Below, piece by piece: positions 23,238 through 31,225 of a DNA stretch of 64,000 nt. The notes beneath the pieces are model-generated. The model was not told where the DNA came from and did no database searches. It was given only the letters and a program-made list of their open reading frames with translations. The translations under genes were made by a program, and so were the position numbers. Every line of letters starts with the position of its first letter. Position 1 is the stretch's first letter. This stretch comes from Streptomyces sp. NRRL B-3428. Lineage in GTDB: Bacteria; Actinomycetota; Actinomycetes; Streptomycetales; Streptomycetaceae. The stretch spans positions 124,001-188,000 of the forward strand of contig JOGW01000002.1 in the NCBI GenBank assembly GCA_000721375.1, given 5' to 3'.

Positions 23238-24477
23238 CGAAGAGGGGGTTCCAGCGGCTGATGTCGGCCGACAGCCACCTCTGGTAGCCGCTCAGCGGGA
23301 CGGTCTTGTCGCTGCCGACCTCCAGCAGGACCAGCCGGGAGCGGTCGTCGCTCCTCCCTGTGCACTCCTCGGGATCGCAACTCCAGGCGAAGATCCGCCG
23401 GTTGTCCGCCCAGGCGAGCAGGATGAGATCGGGCACCGAGCCGACCTTCTCGCCGGTGACGGAATCGTCGATGCGCAATCCGCGCGGGGTGCCGTCGGCA
23501 TCTGCCCCCCCGACCGCCAGCCTGCCGTCGGGTGACAGTCCTGCCTCGCTCCACCCCAGGTTCCTCTCGATCTCGGGCCCCTGGGTCCTTGTGCCTTCGC
23601 GTGTGTACCAGTGGTGGCCCGGCTCCACGCTGCCCTTCTCCAAGACGGGTGACTCATGGCGGATCAACGAACCGTCGTGGCTGAAACGGAAGTCGTCGCG
23701 TCCGGGGTACGGAATCAGCGCCGTCGGCCAGGCCTCGCCGCGGCGTGGCAACAGCTGGGGTGCCTCCCGCAGCGGCCCCGCCCGGCCGGACGCGACATCC
23801 ACCAGGATGAAGCCGGTACGGCAGTGGCGGGCCGAAGGATCCCGCTGCGGGCGCTCCGGTTCACCGAACCTGCGATCCGGATCCGCGCTGTACGCCGTCG
23901 CCACCAACGTCCCGCCGTCCGGCGACCAGGCGAGTCCCGCGATCGGCGCCTCGGTCTCGATCCACCGGGTCACCTTGCCGGTGGCCATGTCGACCACCCC
24001 GATGCGCCGGGTGGGCAGTTCGCCTTCGAGTACGGCGGCGGTGCGCATCCCCGGCGCGACCGCGACCCAGCTCCATGAGGTCTTCTCGTAGCGCCCCGTG
24101 GTCGTGTTGAAGAGATGCCACGTGCGCCGCTCGACCTGGTCGATGCCTTCCATGGACCGCTTCGTGGTGTACCAGGCCGCGACCGCCGTACGCCCCGCCG
24201 CGATCAGCTCACGCGGCGGCGTCTGGTCGGGGTGGGCGACCACGTCCTGCGTGCTGGGGATGCCGGCCTCCCTGTGCCGCTCACCGTCGACCGTCACCGC
24301 GGGTACGACTATCGCCGTGGCCACCACGGCGGTTGCGGCGAGAGCCGCGCCGAGCACCGTGCGGTTCCTGCGCCGGGCCCTGGCCGCGATCACCCGGCCT
24401 GCCAGATCACCGGAGGGCGGACCGCTGTCCTGCGCCATCTCGCGGAGCGTCGAACGCACCAGTTCGTCGAGGGTCAC
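23227..24477 (-). CDS. membrane-anchored beta-propeller protein, partner of the adjacent ECF sigma factor
   Basis: 416 residues. A short cytoplasmic N-terminus (LDELVRSTLREMAQ...GDLAGRVIAARARRRNR) precedes one transmembrane helix (about 40-62, VLGAALAATAVVATAIVVPAV). The outer part reads as TolB/WD40-like blades: GLAWSPDGGTLVATAY, FSHDGSLIR, AGLSPDGRLAVGG. The gene starts 4 bp inside the end of the sigma-factor gene, so they are coupled. This layout is common for SigE-type ECF factors, whose membrane partner may act as a regulator; an anti-sigma role is inferred from position only. The last 11 bp overlap the convergent dapA-like gene. Confidence 0.78.
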   Translation of the reverse strand: MTLDELVRSTLREMAQDSGPPSGDLAGRVIAARARRRNRTVLGAALAATAVVATAIVVPAVTVDGERHREAGIPSTQDVVAHPDQTPPRELIAAGRTAVAAWYTTKRSMEGIDQVERRTWHLFNTTTGRYEKTSWSWVAVAPGMRTAAVLEGELPTRRIGVVDMATGKVTRWIETEAPIAGLAWSPDGGTLVATAYSADPDRRFGEPERPQRDPSARHCRTGFILVDVASGRAGPLREAPQLLPRRGEAWPTALIPYPGRDDFRFSHDGSLIRHESPVLEKGSVEPGHHWYTREGTRTQGPEIERNLGWSEAGLSPDGRLAVGGADADGTPRGLRIDDSVTGEKVGSVPDLILLAWADNRRIFAWSCDPEECTGRSDDRSRLVLLEVGSDKTVPLSGYQRWLSADISRWNPLFATR

Positions 24478-25046
24478 GGTCCTACCTCCAGCGGCCGGGG
24501 GTGCACGGATTCGTCCACCGCGGGTGCGAGCGAAGCGAGTTCGGGAGCGAGCGTGCGCAGCCGGGCCAGGGACCGGTGCGTCGTCGAACGCACCGTGCCG
24601 ACCGAGCAGCCGAGAATCGCCGCGACTTCCGCCTCGGGCAGATCCTCGAAGTAGCGCAGGACGAGCACCGTGCGCTGGCGCGCGGTCAGTCGGCCGAGCG
24701 CCGCGCGCAGCACCAACCGCAGGTCTGCCGCCGCCACCGTGTCCTCGGCCGCCTTGGCCTCGGGCGGTTCGGAGACGCTCACTTCACGGCGGCGCCACTT
24801 CAGCCGCCACCGCCCGATCTGCTGCCGGTACAGGACCTTGCGGACGTACGCCTCAGGGTCCTCGATCCTGTGCCACCGCCCGAGCGTGGTCATCAACGCA
24901 CTCTGCAACAAGTCCTCGGCCGCGTGCCGGTCACCACCGGTGAGCAGCACAGCCGTGCGCAGCAGGGCGGCGGAGCGGGTCTCCACGAACGTCCGGAACC
25001 CGTCCTCGTGCCCCTCCCGCGCTGCGTCGCGTCCGCTCATCTTCAC
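24474..25046 (-). CDS. SigE-family ECF RNA polymerase sigma factor
   Basis: 190 residues. Region 2 (about 15-85) has FVETRSAALLRTAVLLTGGD, HAAEDLLQSALM and DPEAYVRKVLYRQQI; region 4 (about 110-165) has LRAALGRLTARQRTVLVLRYFEDLPEAEVA and ILGCSVGTVRSTTHRSLARLR, an intact helix-turn-helix. The start is GTG 25046 with GGGAGG 6 nt upstream. It overlaps the beta-propeller gene by 4 bp. It would direct RNA polymerase to a small regulon, probably including its own promoter, but no clear autoregulated promoter was identified in the upstream repeats. Confidence 0.88.
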   Translation of the reverse strand: MKMSGRDAAREGHEDGFRTFVETRSAALLRTAVLLTGGDRHAAEDLLQSALMTTLGRWHRIEDPEAYVRKVLYRQQIGRWRLKWRRREVSVSEPPEAKAAEDTVAAADLRLVLRAALGRLTARQRTVLVLRYFEDLPEAEVAAILGCSVGTVRSTTHRSLARLRTLAPELASLAPAVDESVHPRPLEVGP

Positions 25047-25126
25047 CCACTGCCTCCCGAACCCCCGGGCCGTGAAGGCCCGCTGCCCTGTGTGACGCCT
25101 GTGGACCTGGCCAGCTATGCCTGGGA

Positions 25127-25187
25127 ATCCCGGCGTTCTCGTGAATCCGGCATTCTCGTTCTCGTAAATCCCGGCATTCTTACGAAC
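25127..25187. repeat. three imperfect direct repeats upstream of the ECF sigma gene
   Basis: Near-copies of aatcccggcRttct: aatcccggcgttct (from about 25127), aatccggcattct (about 25144) and aatcccggcattct (about 25167), each followed by cgt or tac. They lie 80-140 bp upstream of the sigma gene and before the epimerase remnant. They could be regulator sites or simple duplication. Confidence 0.5.
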
Positions 25188-25246
25188 CCATGACGTGCGT
25201 GCCGCGTCCGGCGCCCTGCCGTCCCCGCACCCCTACCGTCGGACGC

Positions 25247-25637
25247 ATGCGCGTACTGGTCACCGGCGGCGCCGGCTTCATCGGCTCCCGGATCGCCTCC
25301 GCCCTGGTGCGCGCCGGCCATGAGCCCGTCGTCCTCGACGCCCCGTTCCGAGCCCCGGTGTCCCTCCTGCGGCGCCGAGTCGAAGCCGGGGCTCGTCGAC
25401 GAGGACGCGCCGCTCGATCCGCGCAACGTGTACGCGGCGACCAAGGTGCAGCAGGAGTTCCTCGCCTCCGCCTGGGCGCGCTCCACGGGCGGGCCGGGGA
25501 TCGCGCTGCGTTACCACAACGTGTACGGGCCGGAGATGCTGCGCGACACCCCGTACGCCGGCGTCGCCTCGCTCTTCCGCTCGGCGCTGGGGCCGAGGGG
25601 GCCTTGTCCGCGTACAACTGCGGCTTCGCGGCCGGCT
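25247..25637 (+). pseudogene. NAD-dependent epimerase/dehydratase remnant
   Basis: ATG 25247 opens a perfect Rossmann start (MRVLVTGGAGFIGSRIASAL, then VRAGHEPVVLDA). In a shifted frame the DNA then jumps to the middle of the same family: SEPRCPSCGAESKPGLV, DPRNVYAATKVQQEFLAS with the catalytic Tyr-x-x-x-Lys, and ALRYHNVYGPEMLRDTPYAG. A second gap follows FRSALG, after which only ALSAYNCGF remains. At least two internal deletions (about 115 and 40 residues by comparison with full-length relatives), a frameshift and a lost C-terminus show it is dead. It ends against the convergent kinase gene, so a deletion may have ended there. Confidence 0.8.
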
Positions 25638-26768
25638 TCAGGACGGCAGCGGCTCCACCCGTGCGGCCGGCAGTCGCACCTTGAAGCAGCAGCCGCCCGT
25701 CACGTTGTGCACCTCCGCGCTGCCCCTGTGGGCCTCCACGATCCCGCGCACGATGGCGAGCCCGAGACCCGCACCGGCAGGGGGCGTTCGGGCCGCGGTG
25801 CCGCGCCAGCCGGTGTCGAAGACCCGCGGCAGATCCTCTTCGGGGATACCGCCGCAGCCGTCGGTGACCGACAGGACCACAGCGTCGTCCTCGGCGCGTT
25901 CGGCCGCGACCATGACGGTGCCGTCCGCCGGGGTCCGGCGGATCGCGTTGACCAGGAGATTGGCCAGGACGCGGGTCATCTCCTTGCCGTCCACCTCGAC
26001 GGGCACCTCCTCGACCCGCTCGCCGACCAGCCGTACCCCGTGTTCGCGCGCCAGCGGATCCGCACCGGCCAGCGCGTCACCGACGAGGTCGTAGACGGAC
26101 ATCCGGGTCCGCGTGAGGTTGAGGGCGCCCGCGTGGATACGGGAGAGCTCGAAGAGATCGCCGACCATGCCGTTGAGCCGCTCGACCTCGGTGCGGATCT
26201 GCCGGTAGTAGCGATCGGGGTCGGCGGCCATCCCGTCCTCCAGCGCCTCGGCCATCGCGCGCAGACCCGCGAGCGGAGTACGCAGATCGTGCGAGATCCA
26301 GGCGACGAGTTCACGGCGCGAGGACTCAAGGGCACGCTCGCGCTCCCGTGAGGCGGCGAGTTTGGCGCTGGTCGCGGCGAGTTCGCGGCTCAGGGCGTCG
26401 AGTTCGGCGGTGGCCGACGCCCCGGGGGCCGCGAAGGCGCCGCCGTCACCGAAGGAGCGGGCGGCCTGGGCGAGTTCGCGGGAGCGGGCGACGACCCAGC
26501 GGCCGAGGAGCAGCGCGGTCGCGAGGGAGACCACGGCGGCCATGACGATCACCAGCGTCACAACGGTCAGGTCGTGCGGCGACAGGAACATCGCCCAGGC
26601 CACCGCGAGCGTCCCGGCCAGCATCGCGGTCACGGCCGTGGCGGCGACGACGGTCAGGGAGACGGCGACGGAGCGGTGGCGCAGCAGCCGCAGGGCGACC
26701 GCGCCGAGCAGTCCGGCGGCCACGGCGCCGCACGCCGCGTACAGGGCGATGAGCAGGACGTCACGCAT
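25638..26768 (-). CDS. sensor histidine kinase
   Basis: 376 residues. Two or three transmembrane helices fall in the first 95 residues (LLIALYAACGAVAAGLLGAVAL; LTVVAATAVTAMLAGTLAVAW; VTLVIVMAAVVSLATALLLG), with almost no extracellular loop. A HAMP-like linker, the phospho-acceptor ELVAWISHDLRTPLAGL, an N box NLLVNAIRRTPADG, and G boxes VTDGCGGIPEED and GAGLGLAIVRGIVEAH follow. All catalytic parts are present. It starts 8 bp inside the end of the response-regulator gene, so they form a pair. The tiny sensor loop suggests it senses the membrane or an internal signal. Confidence 0.9.
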   Translation of the reverse strand: MRDVLLIALYAACGAVAAGLLGAVALRLLRHRSVAVSLTVVAATAVTAMLAGTLAVAWAMFLSPHDLTVVTLVIVMAAVVSLATALLLGRWVVARSRELAQAARSFGDGGAFAAPGASATAELDALSRELAATSAKLAASRERERALESSRRELVAWISHDLRTPLAGLRAMAEALEDGMAADPDRYYRQIRTEVERLNGMVGDLFELSRIHAGALNLTRTRMSVYDLVGDALAGADPLAREHGVRLVGERVEEVPVEVDGKEMTRVLANLLVNAIRRTPADGTVMVAAERAEDDAVVLSVTDGCGGIPEEDLPRVFDTGWRGTAARTPPAGAGLGLAIVRGIVEAHRGSAEVHNVTGGCCFKVRLPAARVEPLPS

Positions 26769-27528
26769 CGGAGGCGGCCTCCCGGTGCGTCTCCTCGAAG
26801 CGGTAGCCGACGCCCCAGACCGTCTGGATCAGCCGGGGCCGCCCGGGATCCTCCTCGATCTTGCCGCGCAGCCGGCGCACGTGGACCGTCACGGTGGACA
26901 GGTCACCGAACTCCCACCCCCACACCTCGTGCATCAGCCGCTCCCGGCTGCAGGCTTCGCCGGGGTGGCGGAGCAGATAGGCGAGGAGGTCGAACTCGCG
27001 CAGCGTGAGGGCGAGTTCACGCCCGTCCTTGGTCGCGCGGCGCCCCGACGGGTCCAGTGCGATACCCGCGTACGAGAGGGTCGGCGCCTCACTGCGCCGC
27101 GGCATACGGGAGCGGCGCAGCACGGACTCGACACGCAGGACCAGCTCGCGAGGGCTGAACGGCTTGGTGACGTAGTCGTCCGCGCCTATCTCCAGACCGA
27201 GGATGCGGTCGTCCTCGTCGCCGCGGGCGGTGAGCATGATCACGGGTACGGGGGCGCGTTCGCGCAGCCTGCGGCAGACTTCCAGGCCGTCCATGCCCGG
27301 CAGCATCAGGTCGAGCACGACCAGATCCGGCATACGGTCGTCGGCGGCGCGCAGAGCGGCAGGGCCGTCGGCGGCGCGGTCGACGAGATGGCCGGCCCGG
27401 TCGAGATAGCCGGCGACCACCTCGGACACGGTCGGATCGTCGTCCACGACGAGTATGCGCGCCGGTGTCACGGCCTCGGCGTGGGCCTGGGGCGCGGCCT
27501 CGGAGCGCTGCTCTCGTTCGCGTTGCAT
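26761..27528 (-). CDS. OmpR/PhoB-family response regulator
   Basis: 255 residues. The receiver domain (about 22-135) has ILVVDDDPTVSEVV, the phospho-accepting aspartate in PDLVVLDLMLPGMDGLEV, LTARGDE and DDYVTKPFSPRELV with the conserved Lys. A winged-helix DNA-binding domain (about 155-250) has LTLREFDLLAYLLRHPGEACSRERL, STVTVHVRRLRGKIE and TVWGVGYRFE. ATG 27528 is used; it lacks a strong ribosome site, and an open extension upstream has no family similarity. First gene of the two-component operon; the target genes are unknown. Confidence 0.9.
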   Translation of the reverse strand: MQREREQRSEAAPQAHAEAVTPARILVVDDDPTVSEVVAGYLDRAGHLVDRAADGPAALRAADDRMPDLVVLDLMLPGMDGLEVCRRLRERAPVPVIMLTARGDEDDRILGLEIGADDYVTKPFSPRELVLRVESVLRRSRMPRRSEAPTLSYAGIALDPSGRRATKDGRELALTLREFDLLAYLLRHPGEACSRERLMHEVWGWEFGDLSTVTVHVRRLRGKIEEDPGRPRLIQTVWGVGYRFEETHREAASDA

Positions 27529-27877
27529 GCTTTCAGCTTCGCACCGGGGCGGTGGCGGCGCCTCGGGCCGGAGGCGGGCCGGGACCGATGTCCGCGTTCC
27601 GTAAGATCCCCAAATCCCAAATGCCCGTTGTGCGTTCGTACGGTGAAAGCGTGACGCAATCGACGACCCACCACCTTCGCGTACGTCGTCATCCGAGGCG
27701 ATCCCCAACGCCCTTGGCGTGGCGCCCTGTTGCTCACGGGCACGGCCTTCCCGCTCCTCACCCCCGGCTCCACCAGCGTCATCCCCGGCTCCACCAGCGT
27801 CACCCCCGGCTCGGCCGGAGCAGCCGGCTCTCCGGGGCCGAGGGGACGGCCCGAGCCGCCATGGCTAGTCTCGGGCC
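27529..27877. other. 349-bp intergenic region between response regulator and DUF4231 gene
   Basis: Divergent gap. It holds the 21-nt direct repeats listed separately and a few AT-richer patches (near 27604-27625, aagatccccaaatcccaaat) that may belong to the response-regulator promoter. I cannot place a convincing -10/-35 pair on either strand, and the short open frames here show no protein-like composition. Confidence 0.5.
27760..27812. repeat. 21-nt direct repeat, two and a half copies
   Basis: acccccggctccaccagcgtc at 27760-27780, with one base changed at 27781-27801, and an 11-nt partial third copy. About 65 bp upstream of the DUF4231 gene. Confidence 0.8.
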
Positions 27878-28450
27878 ATGACGCAGCCGACCGGCACGGA
27901 CCAACAGGCCGAAGAGAAGCAGAAGTTCACCGGCATGCGTCCGACGGAACCGCCACCGGCCGGATCGGACGCACTCGAAGTCACAACTCACTACCTCAGT
28001 CACTTCAGGAAGGAATACACGCGCACCCGCGAGCTGATGAAGAAGAAGGCCCGCAGGACCACCGTGGGAATCGCGGCCCTCAACGGGCTCATCGCGATGC
28101 TGGGCGTGGCCGTCGCGGCCTGGCGGGACTACGCCGCGTGGCTCGGGTTGGCCAGCACCGGCGTGGCGGGCGTCATCGGCGTGATCACCGCCTGGAGCGG
28201 CCTCATGCGCCACCACGAGCTGTGGCAGCAACGGAGCCTGATACTCGCGGAACTGCAGCGCATCATCAGGAATGCCGAGCGCAGGGAAGCTGCGGGCGAC
28301 GATCGGCAGCTCATCGCGCAGGAAGCCATGGAGTTGCTCGACGCGACCCTGAGCCAGGACGCAAGCAACTGGGGCAGCCTCAGCCGGACGCCACTGACCG
28401 GCACCCAGTACCAGCCCCTGCCGGCGCCCGCCGAACGCCCCCAGGAATGA
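27878..28450 (+). CDS. DUF4231/SLATT-like two-helix membrane protein
   Basis: 190 residues. A polar N-terminus is followed by a helix ending in a basic patch (ELMKKKARRTTVG), two adjacent transmembrane helices (about 64-85, GIAALNGLIAMLGVAVAAW; 90-110, WLGLASTGVAGVIGVITAW), and a C-terminal helical cytosolic part (HHELWQQRSLILAELQRII...). This hairpin-plus-helices plan fits DUF4231 within the SLATT superfamily, proposed pore-forming effectors in nucleotide-signal defence systems. No SMODS, SLOG or nuclease partner is adjacent, so a defence role is only a possibility. Confidence 0.7.
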   Translation: MTQPTGTDQQAEEKQKFTGMRPTEPPPAGSDALEVTTHYLSHFRKEYTRTRELMKKKARRTTVGIAALNGLIAMLGVAVAAWRDYAAWLGLASTGVAGVIGVITAWSGLMRHHELWQQRSLILAELQRIIRNAERREAAGDDRQLIAQEAMELLDATLSQDASNWGSLSRTPLTGTQYQPLPAPAERPQE

Positions 28451-28468
28451 CGGCCCAACACACACAAA

Positions 28469-28504
28469 CGCCCTCCCCCGGCCCCATCGGACCACGGGAG
28501 GGCG
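28469..28504. terminator. bidirectional hairpin
   Basis: Perfect arms CGCCCTCCC (28469-28477) and GGGAGGGCG (28496-28504), loop of 18 nt, between the convergent DUF4231 and dapD genes. Confidence 0.65.
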
Positions 28505-28520
28505 CTCGGCTCGACCTTGA

Positions 28521-29510
28521 TCAGTTGTTGCTGTGCAACACGTCGTTCAAGCCGCCCCACACCGCGTTGTTCGGGCGGGCCTCGACCGCGCCCGTGACCG
28601 AGTTGCGGCGGAAGAGGATGTTGGAGGCGCCGGAGAGTTCGCGGGCCTTGACGATCTGCCCGTCGGGCATCGTCACGCGGGTGCCAGCCGTGACGTAGAG
28701 GCCGGCCTCGACCACGCACTCGTCGCCGAGCGCGATACCGACGCCCGCCTCGGCGCCGACCAGCGAACGCCGGCCGATGGCGACGCGCTGCGTACCGCCG
28801 CCGGACAGGGTGCCCATCGTGGAGGCACCGCCGCCGATGTCCGAGCCGTCGCCGACGACGACGCCCTGGGAGATACGGCCCTCGACCATCGACGTGCCGA
28901 GCGTGCCGGCGTTGAAGTTGACGAAGCCCTCGTGCATGACGGTGGTGCCGGCGGCGAGGTGCGCGCCGAGGCGGACCCGGCCCGCGTCGGCGATACGGAC
29001 GCCCTTGGGGGCCACGTAGTCCGTCATGCGCGGGAACTTGTCGACACCGAAGACGACGAGGTGCAGGCCCTCGGCGCGGGCGTTCAGACGGACCGTCTCC
29101 AGGGTGTCGACCGCGACCGGGCCGAGCGAGGTCCAGGCCACGTTGGCGAGCAGGCCGAAGAGACCGTCGAGGTTCTGCTCGTTCGGCTTGACCAGCGTGT
29201 GGCTGAGCAGGTGGAGGCGGAGGTACGCGTCGTGCGCGTCCAGCGGCTTGTCGTCCAGGGACGCGATGACCGTACGCACGGCGACGATCTCCACGCCCCG
29301 GCGCTCGTCCTTGCGGACGGCCTTGGCCGCACCCTCGCCGAGCAGCTCGACGGCGCGCTCGGCGCTCAGGCGCTCGGTGCCGGCGGGGCCCGGCTCCGCG
29401 GAGAGCTCGGGGGCGGGGAACCAGGTGTCGAGAACGGTGCCGTCGGCGGCCAGCGTGGCCAGGCCGGCGGCTACGGCACCGGTGGTACGGGAAGCAGTGG
29501 TGTCGGTCAT
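28521..29510 (-). CDS. dapD: 2,3,4,5-tetrahydropyridine-2,6-dicarboxylate N-succinyltransferase
   Basis: 329 residues. An N-terminal domain precedes a left-handed beta-helix of hexapeptide repeats ([59 protein letters not shown]). Motifs match the actinobacterial DapD that transfers succinyl from succinyl-CoA in DAP/lysine and peptidoglycan synthesis: [11 protein letters not shown] and [18 protein letters not shown] 29510 begins MTDTTASR; readings upstream lack homology. It is a single gene here, with a terminator on each side. Confidence 0.92.
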   Translation of the reverse strand: MTDTTASRTTGAVAAGLATLAADGTVLDTWFPAPELSAEPGPAGTERLSAERAVELLGEGAAKAVRKDERRGVEIVAVRTVIASLDDKPLDAHDAYLRLHLLSHTLVKPNEQNLDGLFGLLANVAWTSLGPVAVDTLETVRLNARAEGLHLVVFGVDKFPRMTDYVAPKGVRIADAGRVRLGAHLAAGTTVMHEGFVNFNAGTLGTSMVEGRISQGVVVGDGSDIGGGASTMGTLSGGGTQRVAIGRRSLVGAEAGVGIALGDECVVEAGLYVTAGTRVTMPDGQIVKARELSGASNILFRRNSVTGAVEARPNNAVWGGLNDVLHSNN

Positions 29511-29597
29511 GGGGCAAAACTTAACCGGCGGGCGTCCACGGAAGCGAACCGGTCTCAGGGTGCGGGCCCGCGCGCCGCGCCCACACACCCCATGAGC

Positions 29598-29639
29598 GTG
29601 CCGTACGCCCGCGTCCCCTCGGGCGCGGGCGTACGGCAC
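29598..29639 (-). terminator. strong hairpin after the CU044_5270-like gene
   Basis: Perfect 16-bp arms 29598-29613 and 29624-29639 with a 10-nt loop, 18 bp past the stop of the minus-strand operon MFS-sigma-CU044_5270. Confidence 0.82.
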
Positions 29640-29657
29640 GAGTCGGGTGCAGAGCCG

Positions 29658-30632
29658 TCAGGGCCGCTCGTTCTTGTGGTCGACGAACGTCCGCAGCAGG
29701 TCGGCTCCCGTGGTCATCACGTCCCCTGCCTTCCACTTCCCGGGGAAGAAGGCGGTGTCGCCGTGGTCCGTGAAGTCACGGGCCACCACCATCCGCTGCC
29801 CCACCAGCTGGTGCGTATCGGGCCGCAGCAGGAGCTCGTAGCTGTACCGGTCCTTCGGTCCGGGCTTCACCCTGATCGCGTAGGTGTCCCGGCCCGCCGC
29901 GTCCTTCACCAGGTGGTCGACGAGTTCGATCCCCTCCATCCGGGACAGCACCCGGTACAGCTTGGCCTGGCCCTTGCCCTCGAGAGATGTGACCGGTGCC
30001 CGCGCGATCATCTGGATCACGTAGAGGGCATCACTCGGACTCTTCGGGTCGAGCGAGTTGTAGGGGGCCTGCGGATGCGCCTTCTTGAAGGCCTCCACGA
30101 TCCCTTGGGGGTCGTCCGGCAGATCGGTGATGAGCGCGTAGTAGTCCCGCCAGTCCGTCTCCTCCCCCTTGCGCGGACCGACGGTGAACCAGTCCTCGTC
30201 CGTCCTCGCCTTCCCCAGCTTCGCGCCCCCGTCCCGCTCCACGGAGGCTCCGATCGACTTGGTGTAGTACCACTGGTCGTCCCGCGGCTCCGTCCCCTTC
30301 ACCGACTCCGCCGCCCGCGCCGCCGCCTCCAGCTGCCCCAGCGCCGTCGGGATCCCCACGGACTCGCTCACCGTCGGCTGACGTCCCGCAGGCGAACCGG
30401 CCGACCCGTCGGGCGTATCCACGACATTCACCGCGAGCACCACCGAAGCCGTCACCGCCAACGCGGCCCCGACCGCCGCGAACCGCCAGTCGCGCCGGAA
30501 ACGGCCCGTCCGCCGCACCGCGCCCGCGCCCTCCGCAACATCGAGCAGCCGCATCCGCCCGGGCACGAGCCGCCCCCGATCCGGCAGCGGCGCCCCGTCC
30601 CGCAGCTCACGTACCTTCGTCAACTCATCCAT
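29658..30632 (-). CDS. CU044_5270-family membrane protein, sigma-linked
   Basis: 324 residues. The N-terminus MDELTKVRELRDGAPLPD is the typical opening of actinobacterial proteins paired with ECF sigma factors. One transmembrane helix follows (about 50-70, WRFAAVGAALAVTASVVLAVNVV), then an outer domain of about 250 residues (DDQWYYTKSIG, DYYALITDLPDDP, ALYRVLSRMEGIELV and later). ATG 30632 lies 2 nt after the sigma stop, so the two are co-translated. An anti-sigma or sensor role is inferred from context; no ZAS zinc motif is seen. Confidence 0.78.
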   Translation of the reverse strand: MDELTKVRELRDGAPLPDRGRLVPGRMRLLDVAEGAGAVRRTGRFRRDWRFAAVGAALAVTASVVLAVNVVDTPDGSAGSPAGRQPTVSESVGIPTALGQLEAAARAAESVKGTEPRDDQWYYTKSIGASVERDGGAKLGKARTDEDWFTVGPRKGEETDWRDYYALITDLPDDPQGIVEAFKKAHPQAPYNSLDPKSPSDALYVIQMIARAPVTSLEGKGQAKLYRVLSRMEGIELVDHLVKDAAGRDTYAIRVKPGPKDRYSYELLLRPDTHQLVGQRMVVARDFTDHGDTAFFPGKWKAGDVMTTGADLLRTFVDHKNERP

Positions 30633-30634
30633 GA

Positions 30635-31225
30635 CTAAGCCACCTCCGAGGCATCCACGACGAACGAGGGATCCGCACCCAGCGCCCCGCGCACCTTGCG
30701 CCGGGCCCGGTTGAGCCGTGAGCGCACCGTCCCGAGCGGGATGCCGAGCGCCTCGGCGACCTCCGGGTAGGACAGATCCGCCCATGCCACGAGCAGCAGT
30801 ACGTGCCGGTCACCGGCCGAAAGCCCGGCAAGCGCACCCGCCAGCGGTCCGTGCGCGCTCTCGGCCACGACCCTGCTGTCGGCCCGGTCCACCCACGACT
30901 CGGCCACGGGATCGGTGCCCGTACGGGCAAGGGCGCGCAATCCCCGTATCTCCGCACGCCGCTGCTTGCCGATCAGATTCGCCGCGATGCCGTACAGCCA
31001 GGGCCGCGCGTTCTCGCGGGACAGGTCGTAGCGCGAGCGGGTGCGGAAGGCGGCGAGGAAGGTCTCCGCCGTCAGGTCGTCCGCGCTGCCGTCGCCCAGG
31101 CGCCGGGCCGCATAGCGGTGGATGTCCGGCGCATACCGGTCATAGAGCCCCGCGAACACGTCCGGCTGCGTGAGCGATCTGCGGATCACCTCCGCGTCGC
31201 TCTCCAGCGTGGCGCTTGCCTTCAC
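30635..31225 (-). CDS. ECF RNA polymerase sigma factor
   Basis: 196 residues. Region 2: LYDRYAPDIHRYAARRLGD, DDLTAETFLAAF and ARPWLYGIAANLIGKQRR. Region 4: LSAGDRHVLLLVAWADLSYPE, VAEALGIPLGTVRSRLNRARRKVR. All elements are intact. The start is GTG 31225, overlapping the stop of the MFS gene by 4 bp and preceded by GGGGAGG within its coding end. It is the middle gene of a three-gene operon in which transporter, sigma factor and membrane protein are tightly coupled. Confidence 0.88.
   Translation of the reverse strand: MKASATLESDAEVIRRSLTQPDVFAGLYDRYAPDIHRYAARRLGDGSADDLTAETFLAAFRTRSRYDLSRENARPWLYGIAANLIGKQRRAEIRGLRALARTGTDPVAESWVDRADSRVVAESAHGPLAGALAGLSAGDRHVLLLVAWADLSYPEVAEALGIPLGTVRSRLNRARRKVRGALGADPSFVVDASEVA

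Noticed and set aside
27878..28450. A complete CBASS-like or other anti-phage operon around the SLATT-like gene
   Set aside because: No nucleotidyltransferase, sensor, nuclease or second effector lies next to it; the neighbours are dapD and a two-component system.
29598..29639. Riboswitch or attenuator before dapD
   Set aside because: The long hairpin lies upstream of dapD on the same strand, but it directly follows the stop of the preceding operon, is a plain perfect stem, and shows no conserved aptamer core; a terminator explains it.
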